The notes: a model not told the origin generated them from the sequence alone. Counted from the first letter of the stretch, positions 10,294 to 24,900 are shown. The stretch: 64,000 bases of DNA from Lotus japonicus (GCF_012489685.1 NC_080042.1:29951158-30015157); one strand, 5' to 3'. Numbers and translations are program-made.

Positions 10294-11086
10294 AGGATTT
10301 TGTGATTTCTTTTAGGGATCTTGGTATTTTCTGAGCAAAACTTAGAGTTCTAGTTTCTTGGAGCTTGTGGGAGGCTTCTTGGCACTCTTGATTCAGGTTT
10401 TTGCTCTCTTAATTTGCATTATGAATTTCATAGCCATGCTTGGCTAGTTTCCTTTGTACTTTGGGTGAAGTGAACCTTAGCTTTGATTATGTTTTGAACT
10501 TCTGAGTTTCTTATATGAATAAAGTTTCTTTTCTATGTATCTCTTCTCTATATCAATATTCTCTTGAGTGCACACAAGTGTTTTGCTTTCTTCTTGCACA
10601 ACGGAAGTTGGTGAGGATTAAGGGACTTGGGATTAGATTGATTTGTTTGCTATCACTTAGGAATAAGGGTAGAAACTTATTGTGTTGGCCTGAACTTATA
10701 AACTTCATTCTTCAATTGAATTGACTAGGCACTAAGGAATTAGGTTTGGCAAATGAAATTGAATGTCTTACTTGATTAAGGAATTAATAAGTAGAGGTAG
10801 AGGCTACATCACCATGGATAAGGATTCTAAACTTCATATAAGAACTTGATTTGAGAAACATATTTGGACTAAGTGGAGCTTTGCCCAGGGTACTTCTTTT
10901 CTGAATTATAATTCTAGCTTTTATTCACAAGTGTTTTTCACACAACCAAACTTCAAACATATATTGCTTTTCCTTTTACAATTCTAAACATTAAAAGTCT
11001 TTGAACAATTTGATAAACAACTATCTCTGTGGTTCGATATCTTTATATTACTTCGGGCAATCCGTGCACTTGCGGAATTGCTATCA

Positions 11087-11151
11087 GCGATCATCCTGCT
11101 GACGACTCCCTTTATATAAGTTTCCCTGTTGTCGATCGCCTTGCCAAAGAT
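11087..11151 (-). pseudogene. Element Z gag segment between S1 and A
   Basis: A 65-bp piece encoding a glutamine/arginine-rich stretch (about 21 codons) in the same frame as the gag end at 9632 and below. It is bounded on one side by the S1 TSD copy (11087-11091) and on the other by the start of solo LTR A. Confidence 0.6.
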
Positions 11152-11821
11152 TGTAAGACCCGGATTTGCATAACTGGATTTAAAGTTTAATTTCCGACTC
11201 ACGCGTAGAATCGGTGTAAGCGTGACAGGAGTTTGTTGTTTGGGAAAGTTCAATGAAGAAGAAAGTTCAGGAATTGCTTGAGGATAGTACCATAGTCGTT
11301 TTAGGAGTTAGTGCGAGTCGTCTGCACACCTGCCTTATGGCGAGAGTGTCCAGAATAGGCTAATTCCGCTCTTAAAGCAATGTTTAAGCGATATTTCAAA
11401 TCCTTGGAAAAATAAGAAGTTCTCTTTATTTTTCCTTCGACTAGTGTTTCATTTCGGAACTCTGGACTGTACGTACGATAGGTTTCACTTCTCGGAAGTC
11501 CGACGACGCTAATTTCTTTGCTTCAAAAACCCTAAATTCAATCACTGAATGAAGACTTTTTCTATTCAAGGCTTTTAACGAAGTTTCCATCCGCGTTGCC
11601 AAATTTGTTTCGATGTTTCCAATCTTTCTTCAGAACGAAGTTTTGTCATCCGACCTTCACAGCAAAAAGTAGTTTTTCGGGGCAAATTAACTTGTACCGC
11701 TTTTGTATCGTTTTTCCCTAATTCTAGAGATTTGTTTTGAGTTCTGGAATTCTGTCGCCAGAATCTCGCTTAGAATTCACCGATGAACGTGCTGCAAAAA
11801 TCGGAATCGCGAAATTTTCAT

Positions 11822-11850
11822 TTTCCCGCGATTTCACCTTCCTATAAATA
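11822..11850 (+). promoter_or_regulatory. Core promoter of LTR A: E2F-like site plus TATA
   Basis: TTTCCCGC (11822-11829) matches the plant E2F consensus TTTSSCGC and sits 14 bp before tataaatag (11843). The same pair recurs in element C LTRs (19568/19590 and 28819/28841). H and B have TTTTTCCGCA in that place, which lacks one C. Confidence 0.5.
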
Positions 11851-13543
11851 GTAAAAAAAATCAAAATATCTTCCCATTCTACACACTTGAGGCCGCGAGT
11901 TGAGGAGAGAAAGGAGGAGAGGAGAATTTCGCCGAAACTTGACCGATCTTCGAGCTGTTTGTCCCTACTTGAAGGTATCGAGGTAACTAGCTTGATTCTT
12001 ACCTCTGATCGTTCTTTCTAGTGCGTTTCTTTAGTTGTTTCTGTGCTCAAAGTGTCGAGCTTTTAGTAAAAATATCCGTTTTTCTTGATTTTTCGCTTGG
12101 GATATCTTCTATACTTTCCCAACAACATAGAACACTCGCCGTTGTTCGCCGATTTTGATCGAGTTGTCAAAGATCTGAAAAACTGCTTAGAAAACCCATT
12201 TGTGCACATATCGAAACTTTAATGTCGAAAAGTCGCAATCCGAGTTAGTACCTTTAGGATTAGTTGCTACAAATGTCGTTAGGAACATCGCTATCAAATT
12301 TGTTTTTCGAAGTTTTAACTTTGAGTTTTTGAGCTTTTATTTTGGACCAAAACGCCCCTGAATAGCCGTATTTTGACCCGGTTGTTCTAAAATTTTTCCG
12401 ACAGTTTCTTTACCCTAGTTTTACCCTAAAACTACCTTGTAATTAAATTAGATCGAAGAAAAAGAGCCGGAGCCTTTTTCCTCTTGTGGCCGAGAGCATG
12501 TTTGTGTGGGGGGGGGGGGGGGAGTTTTTTCGTTTGCGAAAACTTGTCCTTTCGTGCTCGATTGTTGTATTCTGAAGCTTCGATGCTTTGTCTATCGTTA
12601 ATTAGCTGTGTTGTGATCGAGCTAATCGATTTTGTTTGGATTTCTGCTTTGTTTTTCTCCGATGTTCAGTTGAAGGAACTTTGGGTTTTTCAGAGCATTT
12701 GTGTGAAGAGAACCTAGACCAAGAGACTGGAGCAACTCGAGGTTAGGGCAACTTACCTTTTAGCTAAGACTGCATGATAGGCGTCGATAAATTCGACTTA
12801 TGCTTTACTTTGATATTGATTATGATGATGAATTAATGTTATGATGTTTTCCATAACTTATGATATTGAGATGTTAATGAATTGTGCGTTTTGACGCGAC
12901 TTCGGAGTGGAGAATCACTGAACTGGTTATTTTTGATCTTTCGGGTTGGGGAAACAACCCTAGGCAAGTACAAACAGGGGTTTGAGACTTAGCCGTTCGT
13001 TTGTATACATAGACTTTCCCCGGGATTTACATTGGTGGGTTTTTGGAAAACTTAGAATGAATAGAATTTCGAAAACTAGAGACTTTAGAGAATTTAGTAT
13101 TCAAGAACTAAACTCATAACTTGACTAATTCAATTCGAAACATTTTTATTAACGAATAAAACATAGGAAAACTAAAGGGGAAATAATTGCGAAAGACGGG
13201 GAAAAGTCGACTTTTGTTGTGGGTTCTGGAGAATTGCTGGACACCAGGGGGGTGAGCCACGGTGACAAGGGGAAGTTACCGAGTACTTTAGTACTCTTGT
13301 TGTTGGAGTTGTGTTGTATTGACCGACACTAAACTCTTGGGTTTTGAGATTGGATTTTGAGCTAAACACTTGCGTTGGGAGGACGATTCGATGTTTGGCT
13401 AACCATATTGCATCATGCATCATTCGAGGTTTGTACGATCGAAAGATTGGGCCTCGGTGAAGAACGGGAAAGCTTCACGAAGGTTGGGGAATGCCTTCAT
13501 CGAAGAACACCTGGGTGTATCTTCGGCATAGCGGGCAGAGTGG

Positions 13544-16500
13544 TGTAACACCCCGATTTCTGGGTGTCACTTAGTAACTTGAAAATAAAATAAAGCGGAA
13601 AAGCAGGTATTTTTTTTCGTTTCCTTTTAGAATAAAGAACATTTTAAACTAAAGACTCAACCCCAAAATGCGATAAACATAAACTAATGTACAATACTAT
13701 TACAGTCCTGCTGTAACTAAAATCATCGTCACGAGTATCCTCCAGTGACGGCAAGGTTTACAAGTTTTCAGAAAGCATAATTAGTTCGAAATATTATACA
13801 AGTGACAGATGGGAATAGTCAGCCCCAGATGGCCTCCTCTAGACCTCTACAACCGACTACTCCATGTGATTCCCAACTACGGAGAACCACACGAAAGTAA
13901 CGTGTCGGAGACCTACCCTGCCCCAAATATGAATGACGAATCAGAGCTATGACAGTAACAACCAGCTCAAAAGACTCTAACCACCCATATTCCACACTAC
14001 TATCATCGACCCTTCCTCGATCAGGCATGAAGTCCGGGTCCTCGTCGAAAGCTTCAGTAATAGTCATTTTGCTCCGGGTCTTTCCCGCACAACGAATCAT
14101 CACGAACAGGTTGACGGACGCCTGGCAGCAGGCCGACCGCCCAAACACAAACATACAAACAAAGCCAAGGCGCTAGGGTCAACTTACATAATACAATAGA
14201 TATACAATCAACATGCGATAAAGGGGGTATATATATATGTTGTATATATACATATAAGTTATGCATTGCCTACCCTAAGGTTTATACATAGCATGTTATC
14301 AAATCTCTTACACAATTCAATCATCAAAACACATAACGATGTTTATCAACATCAAATCATCAAATCTCAACGACTATAGTTAGAGTGCATGATATGTCAT
14401 ACAACGTTAATCATAATAAGATGCATGGTGTGCCAATGCAGGATATGCTGACACAAACCCGAATAACGTCACTCTGCTTGCCCACGGAACGAACCAACAA
14501 CGTCACTCTGCTTGGCGACGGAACAAAACAACAACGTCACTCTGCTTTCCGACGGAACAAATCAACGACGTCACTCTGCTTGGCGACGGAACAAAACAAC
14601 GACGTCACTCTGCTTGGCGACGGGACAAACCAACGGTATTGCCACTTATAGGCTGGGCACCTCGAGACGGTCGTAACACTGGCCTCGTGTTTAACCATTT
14701 CTGCTCGGGCGTCGCTTATCACCTTTGGCTATAGTCAAGACGGTACAAACTCTACATGGTTTGACCATTTCTGCTTGCTATGCCGAACATCAACAGGCAC
14801 GATACAACTCTACATGGATGATCGTTACCTCCTGTTGTGCCAGGTATAGTCAGGACCGATTCAACTCTGCATGGCTGATCGTTACTTCCTGCTATACCGA
14901 AGTACTCTGCTTGGCACTTCATCGCGTATGTGCATGTGTGCAATATGATTATCAAAACCACGACTCGTCCTCACACGTAAAAATTGGTTCATTGACCAGA
15001 GGCATCTACAACGAGAAACCTAGGCTATAGTCAAGTCGGTTAAGACCCCACGGGTTTAACCATCCTGCTTGCTACGCCAGACATCAACAGGCACGATACA
15101 ACTCTACACGGCTGACCGTCACTTCCTGTTGTGCCAAGAGTACTCTACTCGGTACCTTACTATCGCCAGACCCTTGGCTAAAGCCCATCTTCAAATTCTT
15201 TTCCATAAAAATGAGTTCCCTTAAAACAATATTTCTTTTATTAGGTAAAGTGTTCCATCGTAAGTTAGTGCATTATGTCGTTAATTCCAAAGTTCAGTTT
15301 TCATTTCCAACACCTTTCAAAATAAAGTTCCCAAAGCTAGGATCACCGACCCATTCCCGTTTTCCAAACTCACTTTCATTCCTAAGTCTTTTCCGTTGAA
15401 TCATCGTCATTAATTAAAAGCATTATATCCTTAATAAATATATTATGGATTTATTTACATAAAACAGATTATGATTATTTTCGGTCCAAAACTCTATAAG
15501 TAAAAAGATCCCAATAAACTCAAGTAATTCCCCGGGAAGGTCTCGATTCCTAAAACAATAAAGGCTCGATCCTTGGTTCGACCTATCAAACATTCCCAAT
15601 ACGAACCCGTCATTGCCATGACAAGGATAAGTGTATTCTACACTCTAAAAGTGGCATCAAAATGCACGAATATAGTCAGCACAATTTAATCATAAACTCA
15701 AATACATCAAGCTCTAACGAGCGATGAATCAAAATGGCAGTGCTGTAAACATAACCTTGTCATATCCACTAGAAAGCGATAAGACAGAAACCAGTAAACG
15801 GCCGAAGCCTCTCAGAAAACGGAGACACACGTCTCATATAAGTTCACTCGGCCGAAGCCTCCAGAAAACATTTTCCAATTCAAAGCAATAAACAATATCC
15901 AAGCAATATTCAATATCAAGCAATATTCAAGTCGAATTTATCGACGCCTATAAATCAATAGCTAGTAAGTAAGTTGCCCTAACCTCGAGTTGTTCCAGTC
16001 TCGCGGTGTAGGTCTCGCTCACAAGCTTGTTCAGTCAATTCCAAAGTTTCCACAATTGAACCTTTGAGCAAACAAAGCAATAATAAATCAAAACAAGTCG
16101 ATACAGTCGAAACAATCCTAACTAATGTTCGACAAAGCTCGAGAAGCTTCAGAGTACAACATTTAGGCACGTATGAAAGGGCTTTCCCCGAATGGATGAG
16201 TTTTGACTCGATTCAAGTTTTGTACAAAAACACTTTATTCGCTAAAACGTGCATAACTCGAGCTACAGAACTCGGAATGACACGAAACCGGCGCCAAAAT
16301 TTAGACAATTGAAAGAGCTACGCAATGGCTCAGGTGATAGACCTAAAAATTATTTTTGGACACGGTACCCAAGCAAATAGGTTTCGGCCACTATGGAAAA
16401 TAGGGTTTTCGAACTTTTTCTTCGATCTAAATTAATTCCTAGGTATTCTTAGGCGATATCTAGGCCAGGGAAACTCTCAGAAAAATTATCGGGTCGAAAA

Positions 16501-17740
16501 CTGTCGCAGGGGTATTTTGGTCAATATTTTTAGCTCGGAAACTCAAAATCAGAATTTCGAAAAACAAATTAGATGGGGTCGATCCTAACGACATTTATAA
16601 CAACTAATCCTACTAAAGCTAAGCTCAGTCGAGAGTTTTTGATCCAAAAAGCGGAACCTCAGCATAAAAATGGGTTTTTGAGCAGAATTGAAACTCAGTG
16701 GCAATTCGGCGAGATTCAGCAGAAAACAACCGGATATTTATGCTCTAGAGCACGTAGGCAATAAGTTTAGACACTGAAATCAAGTTATTTGGACAGTTTT
16801 ACAAAAAGCTCAAAACTTTGAGCACAGAAAGACATAGAGAAAAGCGATAGAATTTACGATCAGAGGTAGGGAAAAGCATCAGTACCTCGAGGCCTACGCG
16901 TAGCAACGAACAGAACGACGATCGGTCAAGAATTAAAAAAAATCAAATCTCCTCCTTTCCTCCAAGAAGCTCACGGCTGTGTGTGTGGGTTTGTGATTTT
17001 TTTTGTTTTTTTTTTCATTTTTCAAACTATATATAGGAAATGGAAAATGCGGAAAAATGAGAATTTCGCGATTCCGATTTTTCCTACTGATTCCAACGTA
17101 TTTTAGACACGATAATCTTCCCGCTAAATCTTCTAATTCTTCAAAGAAATATCAGTATGATTTTTGGTTTTCGAGGCTTGTTTTTAATGTTTACCGGCTT
17201 AAAATGCACTTTATGGTTTTGACCTTGGATGCAGAAACTTCCTTCTGAAGAAAGATTTGGAACGTCGATTAGAGTGGGCACTCGCGGATGAAATCTTTAT
17301 TTGAAGCTCCGAACAGAAAAAGTCTTCATCGTCCGTTGATTTTAGGTTTCTTGAACTATCAGGGTTTCGGTTTCGGCAAACTTCCGAGTATTGGAATTTG
17401 TCGTTCGTACATTCCAGGGTTTCGTATCGAAACACTCGTTTATAGACGAATAAGAGAAGTTCCAACATTTCTCTGAAGATTTTTGGAATTAGTTTCCATC
17501 GTGCCTTAAAGAGTAAATTAGCTATTTACTAGCGTTCTTGACCTAGGTTTAAGCGAATACTAATCGTGCTATAACTTTATCGACTTTGTTACAATCCTTA
17601 GCCTTTTCCTGAACTTTATCCTTCACAAATTTATTCCATTCAATAAACACTTGTTCAGGTTTTCCTCCACGTTACATCAAATTAATCGTGGAAAGGAATT
17701 TTATTCGATTTATTCCAAACTTAAAAACTTGGGTCTCACA
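13544..17740 (-). repeat. 3' LTR of element B
   Basis: Plus-strand ends are TGTAACACCCCGATTTCTGG and GGGTCTCACA. The TATA box (tatatatagg region, about 17027-17035) lies on the minus strand. Short ORFs inside (for example 13819-14154 minus and 16064-16312 plus) recur in the other LTR copy and show no protein family, so I do not call them genes. Confidence 0.88.
14462..14635. repeat. 34-bp tandem repeat, five copies, in LTR of B
   Basis: The block cgtcactctgcttggcgacg recurs with exact 34-bp spacing (starts 14467, 14501, 14535, 14569, 14603). The same five-copy array occurs in the other LTR. Confidence 0.88.
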
Positions 17741-17762
17741 TTACTACCCTCCAAAAAGAAAG
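17741..17762 (-). promoter_or_regulatory. Polypurine tract region of element B
   Basis: On the minus strand the bases next to the 3' LTR read ctttttggagggtagtaa. The same sequence precedes the 3' LTR of C on the plus strand (28113-28134). It would prime plus-strand DNA synthesis. Confidence 0.6.
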
Positions 17763-17769
17763 TTTCGTC

Positions 17770-17945
17770 CTCGAAACTTAAGGTTCAGCAAAAAGTTCCG
17801 GATATTATTCCTTGATCTTTTTCCTCTCACTCCCATATAGCATCGTCCGTGTCTTTGTTCCAAATAACTTTCACTAAAGCACTCAGCTTCCTCCTCGATT
17901 GTTTCAGTCTTCTAGCCCCAATGCTGACCGACGGCGTCTCAACAG
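17770..17945 (-). pseudogene. Chromodomain remnant at the end of the B internal region
   Basis: The minus-strand translation includes SALVKVIWNKDTDDAIWE followed by a stop and an EEK block. This matches the C-terminal chromodomain of Tekay/Del-type chromoviruses (pattern L-K-LW----E-TWE-E--M---YP). In a full element the domain is fused to integrase and guides insertion to heterochromatin. Here only the tail survives. Confidence 0.65.
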
Positions 17946-18883
17946 ACATATCATCATCTTAATATCTAACAATCCATTATTGTCATTTCCTTCCTTAAAA
18001 CTTTCCTTACTCAAGCCAATTTACACTTACTGCAATCCTTAACACTTCACACAAATCGAGACTTATCCTCTAGAAAATCAACTTATAACTATACCTTAAG
18101 GAACTTAACTAATTATTTTATCATCCGATCCTTCAACCTTCTGAGATTTAACTGCTATCGTAACCGCTAACACCACTAAATCTCTTAAGCGTACATGAAT
18201 CTCAGCTCACTAGGTCAACCTCATAATCAACATCAATCGATCACCAATCTATAACCAACCTTAACACTCTACACAACCCAGAATTCCTTTACTTCAAGAT
18301 CTCTCTTATACTATACCCCAATGGTCTTAACCCGAAACTCATCTTCAGATCTCCAATCTTCTAAGATTCAAATCTTATTGTCACACCTACAACCATAGGA
18401 TCTCCTACTCGTACTCGATTCTCAACTCTCAAGGTCAATCTTAACCCTAAGATTTCAATCCAACTTAGTAATCTTAGCATATTTCCTTGGAATCCATATC
18501 AACAACCTCAAGTATTCAACTTATGCTAAAACTTTCTTTCTCCAACTTAATCATTCCCAAATCAATCCAACACTTTTCAAGTGAAAATTTATCTCTTAAG
18601 ACTGCAACCTCTCCCCAAAGAACTCAAGTACTTAGCAAAACTTATTCCTCGAACTCGACTATCAACAATCTAGTTCACAATTAATTCTTCTCAATCTTGT
18701 TATCATCAAGTAATCATCTATAACCTGATATTAAATCCAACCTACTTAGTCTCTAACAATTCCACTCAGAAATCACATCACCTATGACTTCATAATTCCG
18801 AGAAAATACTTAATATATTTTTTTTCCAACATTAAATCTCTTGACTTAGTCTACCTCTACTTGGAGTAATCACACGAACTAAC
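17946..18883 (-). other. Noncoding internal region of element B, 3' part
   Basis: No coding blocks in any frame. The sequence continues at 31705 beyond element C. Its homologue on the plus strand is C's internal region, about 27400-27940. Confidence 0.6.
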
Positions 18884-21200
18884 TGTAAGACCCAAGATTT
18901 TAAGTTTAGGATCAGTGGAAGAGATTTCCATTTACGATTAGGGTTGATGTATTGTGAAGGGAAACCTGAACTAGAGTTTACCAAATGAAATAAATTTATG
19001 AAGGAGAAAGTTCAGGAAAAGTCAAAGGATTACATCATGATCGATAAAAGTTATAGTACGATCGTTATACGCTTAACCTAGATCAGAAACCCTAGTATAT
19101 AGCTAATTTTCACTTTTAGGCACGATGGAAGTTAATTTCAAAAATCTTCAGAGAAATGTTAGAACTTCTCTTTTTCCATATATCAAAATCGTTTCGAGGC
19201 GAAACTCTAGGATCTACGAACGTCCGATTCCAATCATCGGAAGTTTGCCGAAACCGAATCCCTGGTATTTCAAAACCCTAGAATCACCCGACTATGGGGA
19301 CTTTTTCTATTCAGAGCTTCAAATGAAGATTCCACACGCGTACACCCATTTCTCTTGATGATTTCAATCTTTCTTTAGAAGGAAGTTTTCTATTCCGACA
19401 TTCGATGCAAAAAGCAACTTATCGGGTAAAATAGTTTTATACCGACTATGCATTAGTTGCCAAAAATACAAGGAGACCTCTTTATGGTTTTGGAATTCTT
19501 TCGCCAAAACATATCTATTAATTCACGGAGAATGACGCCGGAAAAATCAGATTCGCGAAACTTTCATTTTCCCGCGAATTTCCAACCTTTATATATAGCA
19601 AAGAAAGGAAGAAAAACTCAAATTTTCCTCCATTTTCTCTCCTCAAACCCGCGGCCAAGAACAAGGAAGAAGGAAGAAGAATTTTGTTCATCGCTTGCTT
19701 GATCGTTGATCCGTTAGTTGCTACTTCAAGGTTTCGAGGTATAGTCGCTAATTCTTACCTCTGATCGCTTTTTCCATAGCTTTTTTGTAGACTTTTCTGA
19801 GCTGATAGTTTATGGGTTTTTGCAAAACTATCCTGAATCTTTCATTTCTGATTCTAAACCTCTTCTTTATGTGCCCAAGATCACTTCTGCCGGATTAGAT
19901 TTTCCGTTATGTCGCCGGAATTCCGTCGGAATCAATTTGAGCCTAAAATGCCCATTTTTGGAGTTTTTGGTGTAAAGCTTCAACCTTTAGGCTGAAAACT
20001 ATCGCCTTAGCTTAGTGCTAGTAGGATTAGTTGTCATAAACGTCGTTGGTGACGTCCCTGCAAAATTTTATTTTTGGGATTTCAGTTTTGAAAAATCGTA
20101 AGTTAAAAATCATGACCAAAATACCCCTGCGACAGTTTTTGATCCGATAATTTTTCCGAGTTCAGAATACCCTTAGTTACGGCTTATGAAAGCATAGGAA
20201 CCAAGTTTGATCGAAGAAAAATCGAGCCCCATAATTGCACAAAGTGGCCGAGCCCTATTAGGGGGGAGGAGGAAAATTTCCTTTTCCGAAAACTTGTCTT
20301 TCGCGCTAGATTATCGTACCTTAGAGTATAGATTACTTCGAGTAACCTTAGTAAGTATCGATAGCTTAGTTTTTGATAGATTCTGATAGTATTTCTATGA
20401 CTTTGTTTTAAAGGAACTTTTGAGGAATTTCCTGAGGAACAACACTTTGATTGTGAGGAAGAGTTGGAAGATCGTCCTGGAGAATCTACAGGTGAGGGCA
20501 TCTCACTGAATCTCTAGTTAATGCTTAGGGTCGATGCTTTCGACATTGTTTACTGTTTATGCACTGGATTGTGTGTGATTGGAAAATGTTTTCTGAGGCT
20601 TCGGCTGACAATGTAGATGATTCATCTACTGAATGTTTTTTGAGATTGACTTACATGCTACGTGCTATGTGGGTAATCTAGGATGTGTGGTGCATGCCTT
20701 ATATGCTAAGTGTTATGTGGTTATTGCTTAATATGATGTTATATGACATGTTGATTGATTGTGCTGAGTTATTTATGCTTTTGCAATGAAATCTGAGTTT
20801 CTGAATGGTGAGAATAGCGGGCAGGTCATGCCGATTTTATTTTGAGAGTTTTGAGAAAGCTTAATAGGACGAATGAGATTCGGGCCTTGTTATGATGTTT
20901 ATGGATCGAGACATTCTCTGGAGTCATTTGGGGATTTGGAGATCCCGAGAACTTACAGGATTTGCGATAAGACTAAAAGGATATTATTTTGAAAAGAAAA
21001 CTCATAAGACATTAAACAACCTCTAAATCTTTAAGTAATGGCGTTAACCTCGAAAGGAAGCTTTGGATGCAAATCTTAGTTGTGGAAAACGAGAAGTGTC
21101 GTCGGATCCAAGTGTTGAGGAGTTTGGTAAGTTCTGAGTATGTTGGTACTCCTTCGCTCGTTGAGCAGTTTGTTAGCCATCCAAGGGATGAGCCGAGAAG

Positions 21201-21455
21201 CTTCACTGAGGCGTGAGACCTTGTGAATGCGTGATACTCCACTGAGGCGTGAGACCTTGTGGAAAGCATGGATCTTCACTGAGGCGTGAGACCTCGTGAA
21301 CAGCATGAAGCTTCACTGAGGCGTGAGACCTTGTGAATGCGGGATACTCCACTGAGGCGTGAGACCTTGTGGAAAGCATGGAACTCCACTGAGGCGTGAG
21401 ACCTTGTGAGAGCATGAAACTTCACTGAAGCGTGAGACTTCGTGAGAGCATTGAT
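21201..21455 (+). repeat. 36/37-bp tandem repeat with 110-bp higher-order unit in C 5' LTR
   Basis: cactgaggcgtgagacctt-type units start at 21204, 21240, 21277, 21314, 21350, 21387 and 21423. Units 1-3 and 4-6 pair at exactly 110 bp, so a three-unit block was duplicated. The same array is in the 3' LTR at 30452-30706. Confidence 0.88.
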
Positions 21456-21985
21456 GACCCGAAGAGTCATCGTGAGTGGTTGCACTCATTTTATGATTAT
21501 TGTATTTTGTCGCAGAATCGACTTTACCTTAGGGTAAGCTTTTAGAGACATTAATTTAGCTAGAACACGTGGCGACGTGTCGAGTGAGGTCGGAGACGTT
21601 GTTTGGCTAATCACTGCATTGCATGCACTCATTAAGTGGTTTAAACACGGCGAGATACCGGACCACGGCGGATTCCAAAATTGGTTATAAGACCAGGATT
21701 TCCGCGTAAGAGCGCTGCTAGGTGACTCTTAGTAGCAGACCGAAATGGCAGACCTACGGGTTTACTGCTGATCTGACTACCTTTGTGTGGTGTAAGAGGC
21801 ACGCGGGCCGAAATGGTCCCACCGTGGCTGGTGTTAGGGCTGATCCGTTTGATGTCCATCCGTTCCGGATTGCATATTGGTTGACTGGGTTAACCTGCAT
21901 ATCATTTCATGCAACATGCATACTGACATAGTTGATGAGTGTGTTTGGTACTTGTTAATTCTATTTGTGGCATGTTAACTGTGAT

Positions 21986-24900
21986 TGTAACACCCCGATT
22001 TCGGTGGCGTCACTTTAGTAACTCAAAATAAAATAAAGCGGAAAAAGCAGGTATTTTTTTTTGTTTTGTTTAAATAAAAAGACTTGTCGAAATAAAGACT
22101 CAACCCAATCGCGATTAACAGCGATTAATATACAATACAAGCACAGCCCTCGCTGCAACTAAACATCGTCACGAGTGACCTCCAGTGACGGAAAGGTAGT
22201 GCCCGTGGGCAAATATGTACAAACTAAAACAAAGGTTAAGTATTCTGAGTACAGTCCTCCAACGAAAGTAAGTCGGCCCAAAACGGCCTCAAAAGACTTC
22301 CTACGTCCGACAAACTCCCTGTGATCCTCATGGAAGGGAATCACATGAAAAGCTAATAGTCGGGGACCTGCCCTGCCCCAAAATAAGGAATGACAATCAG
22401 AGCTATGACTCTAACAACCATCTCAAAGACTCTAACCACCCATAACCCACACTACTTTCATCGACCCTTCCTCGATCAGGCCTGAAGTCCGGGTCCTCGT
22501 CGAAAGCTTCAGTAATAGTCATTACGCTCCGGGTCTTTCCCGCACAACGAATCATCATGAACCGGCTGACGGACGCCTGGCAGCAGGCCGACCGCCCAAA
22601 CACAAACATACACACAAAGCCAAGGCGCTAGGGTCAACTCACGGAATAAAATAGATAATACAAACAACATGTGATAAAGGGGGTATATATATATGTTGTA
22701 TATATACGTATAAGTCATGTATTGCCTACCCTAAGGTTGATACATAGCATGTTTATCAACATAAAATCATCAAGATATATATAACGATGTTTATCAACAA
22801 CAAATCACAATAACATTCACAAGTATGGTTAGGTGCATGGCGTGCCAGTGCAATGTCATGCTCAAAAGATGATCCGGATAAAATGTCACCATCTCGATGG
22901 ATGGGACAAGCCAAGCACCTCGCTTCGCTAAAGCACCTCGCTTTTATGAAGCAGCACGCTCCTGTGAAGCAGCACGCTCTTGTGAAGCAGCTAGCTCCAT
23001 TTGGGGCATCTAGCTCCGTTGAAGTCCGATCTGATATCGTCCTTCGGAAAGCAGCACACTTTCCAAGAAATGTATGCATGAATGCAATATGGTTAGCCAA
23101 ACAACGAATCGTCCTCACCAAGGCACGCGTGTCTAGCTAGAGTACATTGTCTCTACAATACTCTAAGGTAAACAAAGAAGTGCTAATCGCATTTGGTAAC
23201 TTTACTAGTCACTTGGGCTCACCGTCACGATGGCCAAACAAACTGCTCAACGAGCAAAAGAATGCATCTGGCATTCAGTGACTTTTCAAGTTACTTTGAC
23301 TCACCAGCTCGATGGTCAAATGGACTGTTCAACGAACAAGGAGAATGTTGCTCGCACTCAGTGACTTTTCAATTTACTCAGGCTCATCAGCTCGATGGCC
23401 GAAAGGCTGCTCAATGAGCAAAGATGGTGCACTCGCACTTGGGGACTTTCCAATCATCCCTGGCTCATCCTTTGGATGGCTAGATAAACCGCTAAAGGAA
23501 ACAAAAGGTGCTATCGCACTCAAAGTTTTCCTCACACTTAGATTGTCGACCCTTCCTGTTTTCCAAACCATTTTCACATCCTAAGTCTTTTCCAAGAGGT
23601 TATCATCATTATTTAAAAGTGTTCTATCTTTGATTAGTGTATTATGAATTTCATTTACAAATCAAGTTCTGATTTCGTTTGTTTCAAAACTCTATAAGTA
23701 AAAAGATCCCAATAAACCCAAGTAATTCCCCGGGAAGGTCTCGATTCCTAAAACAATAAAGGCTCGAACCTTGGTTCGACCTATCAAACATTCCCAAAAC
23801 AAACCCGTCATTGCCATGACGAAGATAAGTGTAATCCACACTCCGAAAGTCGCATTAAATGCACGAATACAGTCAGCACAATTTAATCTTAAACACAAAT
23901 AAATCAAGCTCTATTGAGCGATGAAACATTAATGCAGTGCTGCAAAACATAACCCTGTCATGTCCACTAGAAAGCGATAAGACAAAAACCAGTAAACGGC
24001 CGAAGCCTCTCAGGAAACGGAGTCACACGTCTCATATAAGTTCACTCGGTCGAAGCCTCTAGAAAACATTTTTCAGAACAGTTCATGCAATATTTGTGCA
24101 GAATTTAACGAATAAGTCGAACAAGTCGACTCTAGGTCATTAACTAATAACGGTGAGTTGCCACTCACGATCACAATACATTCAAGTCGAATTTATCGAC
24201 GCCTACACACAAAAAATAGCTAGTAAGTAAGTTGCCCTAACCTCGAGTTGTTCCAGTCTCGCGGTGTAGGTCTCCCTCACAAGCTTGTTCAGTCAATCCC
24301 AAAGTTTCCACAATTGAACCTTTGAGCAAACAAGGCAATAATGAATCAATCACAAGTCGATACAGTCGAAACAATCCTAACTAATGTTCGACTAAGCTCA
24401 AGAAACTTCAGAGTACAACATTTAGGCACGAATGGAAGGGCTTCCCCCGAATGGATGAGTTTTGACTCAATTCAGGTTTTGTACAAAAACACTTTATTCG
24501 CTAAAACGTGCATAACTTGAGCTACAGAACTCGGAATGACACGAAACCGGCGCCAAAATTTCCACAATGGAAAGAGCTACGCAATGGCTCAGGTCATAGA
24601 GACTCAAAAATTATTTTTGGACACGGTACCCAAGCAAATAGGTTTCGGCCACTATAGAAAATAGGGTTTTCGAACTTTTTCTTCGATCTAAATCAATCCC
24701 TAGGTATTCTTAGGCGATATCTAGGCCAGGGAAACTCTCAGAAAAATTATCGGGTCGAAAATTGTCGCAGGGGTATTTTGGTCATTATTTTTAGCTCGGA
24801 AACTCAAAATCAGAATTTCGAAAAACAAATTTGATGAGCTCGATCCTAACGACATTTATAACAACTAATCCTACTGAAGCTAAGCTCAGTCGAGAGTTTT

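Larger units (their letters stand above)
9633..11086 (+). mobile_element. Solo LTR S1 (1454 bp), TSD gcgat
   Basis: Ends are TGATGACC...TTGCTATCA. The 5-bp sequence gcgat is repeated at 9628-9632 and 11087-11091, and the Z gag frame resumes across it. A TATA box (tataaata) lies at 10286-10293, preceded by a palindrome cluster. Its terminal wording (cggaattgctatca after 'tccgtgcacttg') is like Ty3/gypsy LTR ends. No internal sequence remains, so it arose by recombination between two LTRs. Orientation is taken from the TATA box and downstream leader. Confidence 0.88.

Noticed and set aside
12509..12522. G-run as a G-quadruplex regulator
   Set aside because: A single mononucleotide run in an old solo LTR. 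Not conserved in the other LTRs seen here.
13819..14154. Minus-strand 111-codon ORF in the B LTR, repeated at 33905-34240
   Set aside because: Present because LTRs are duplicated. No domain, and it does not stay open in D or H at the same place.
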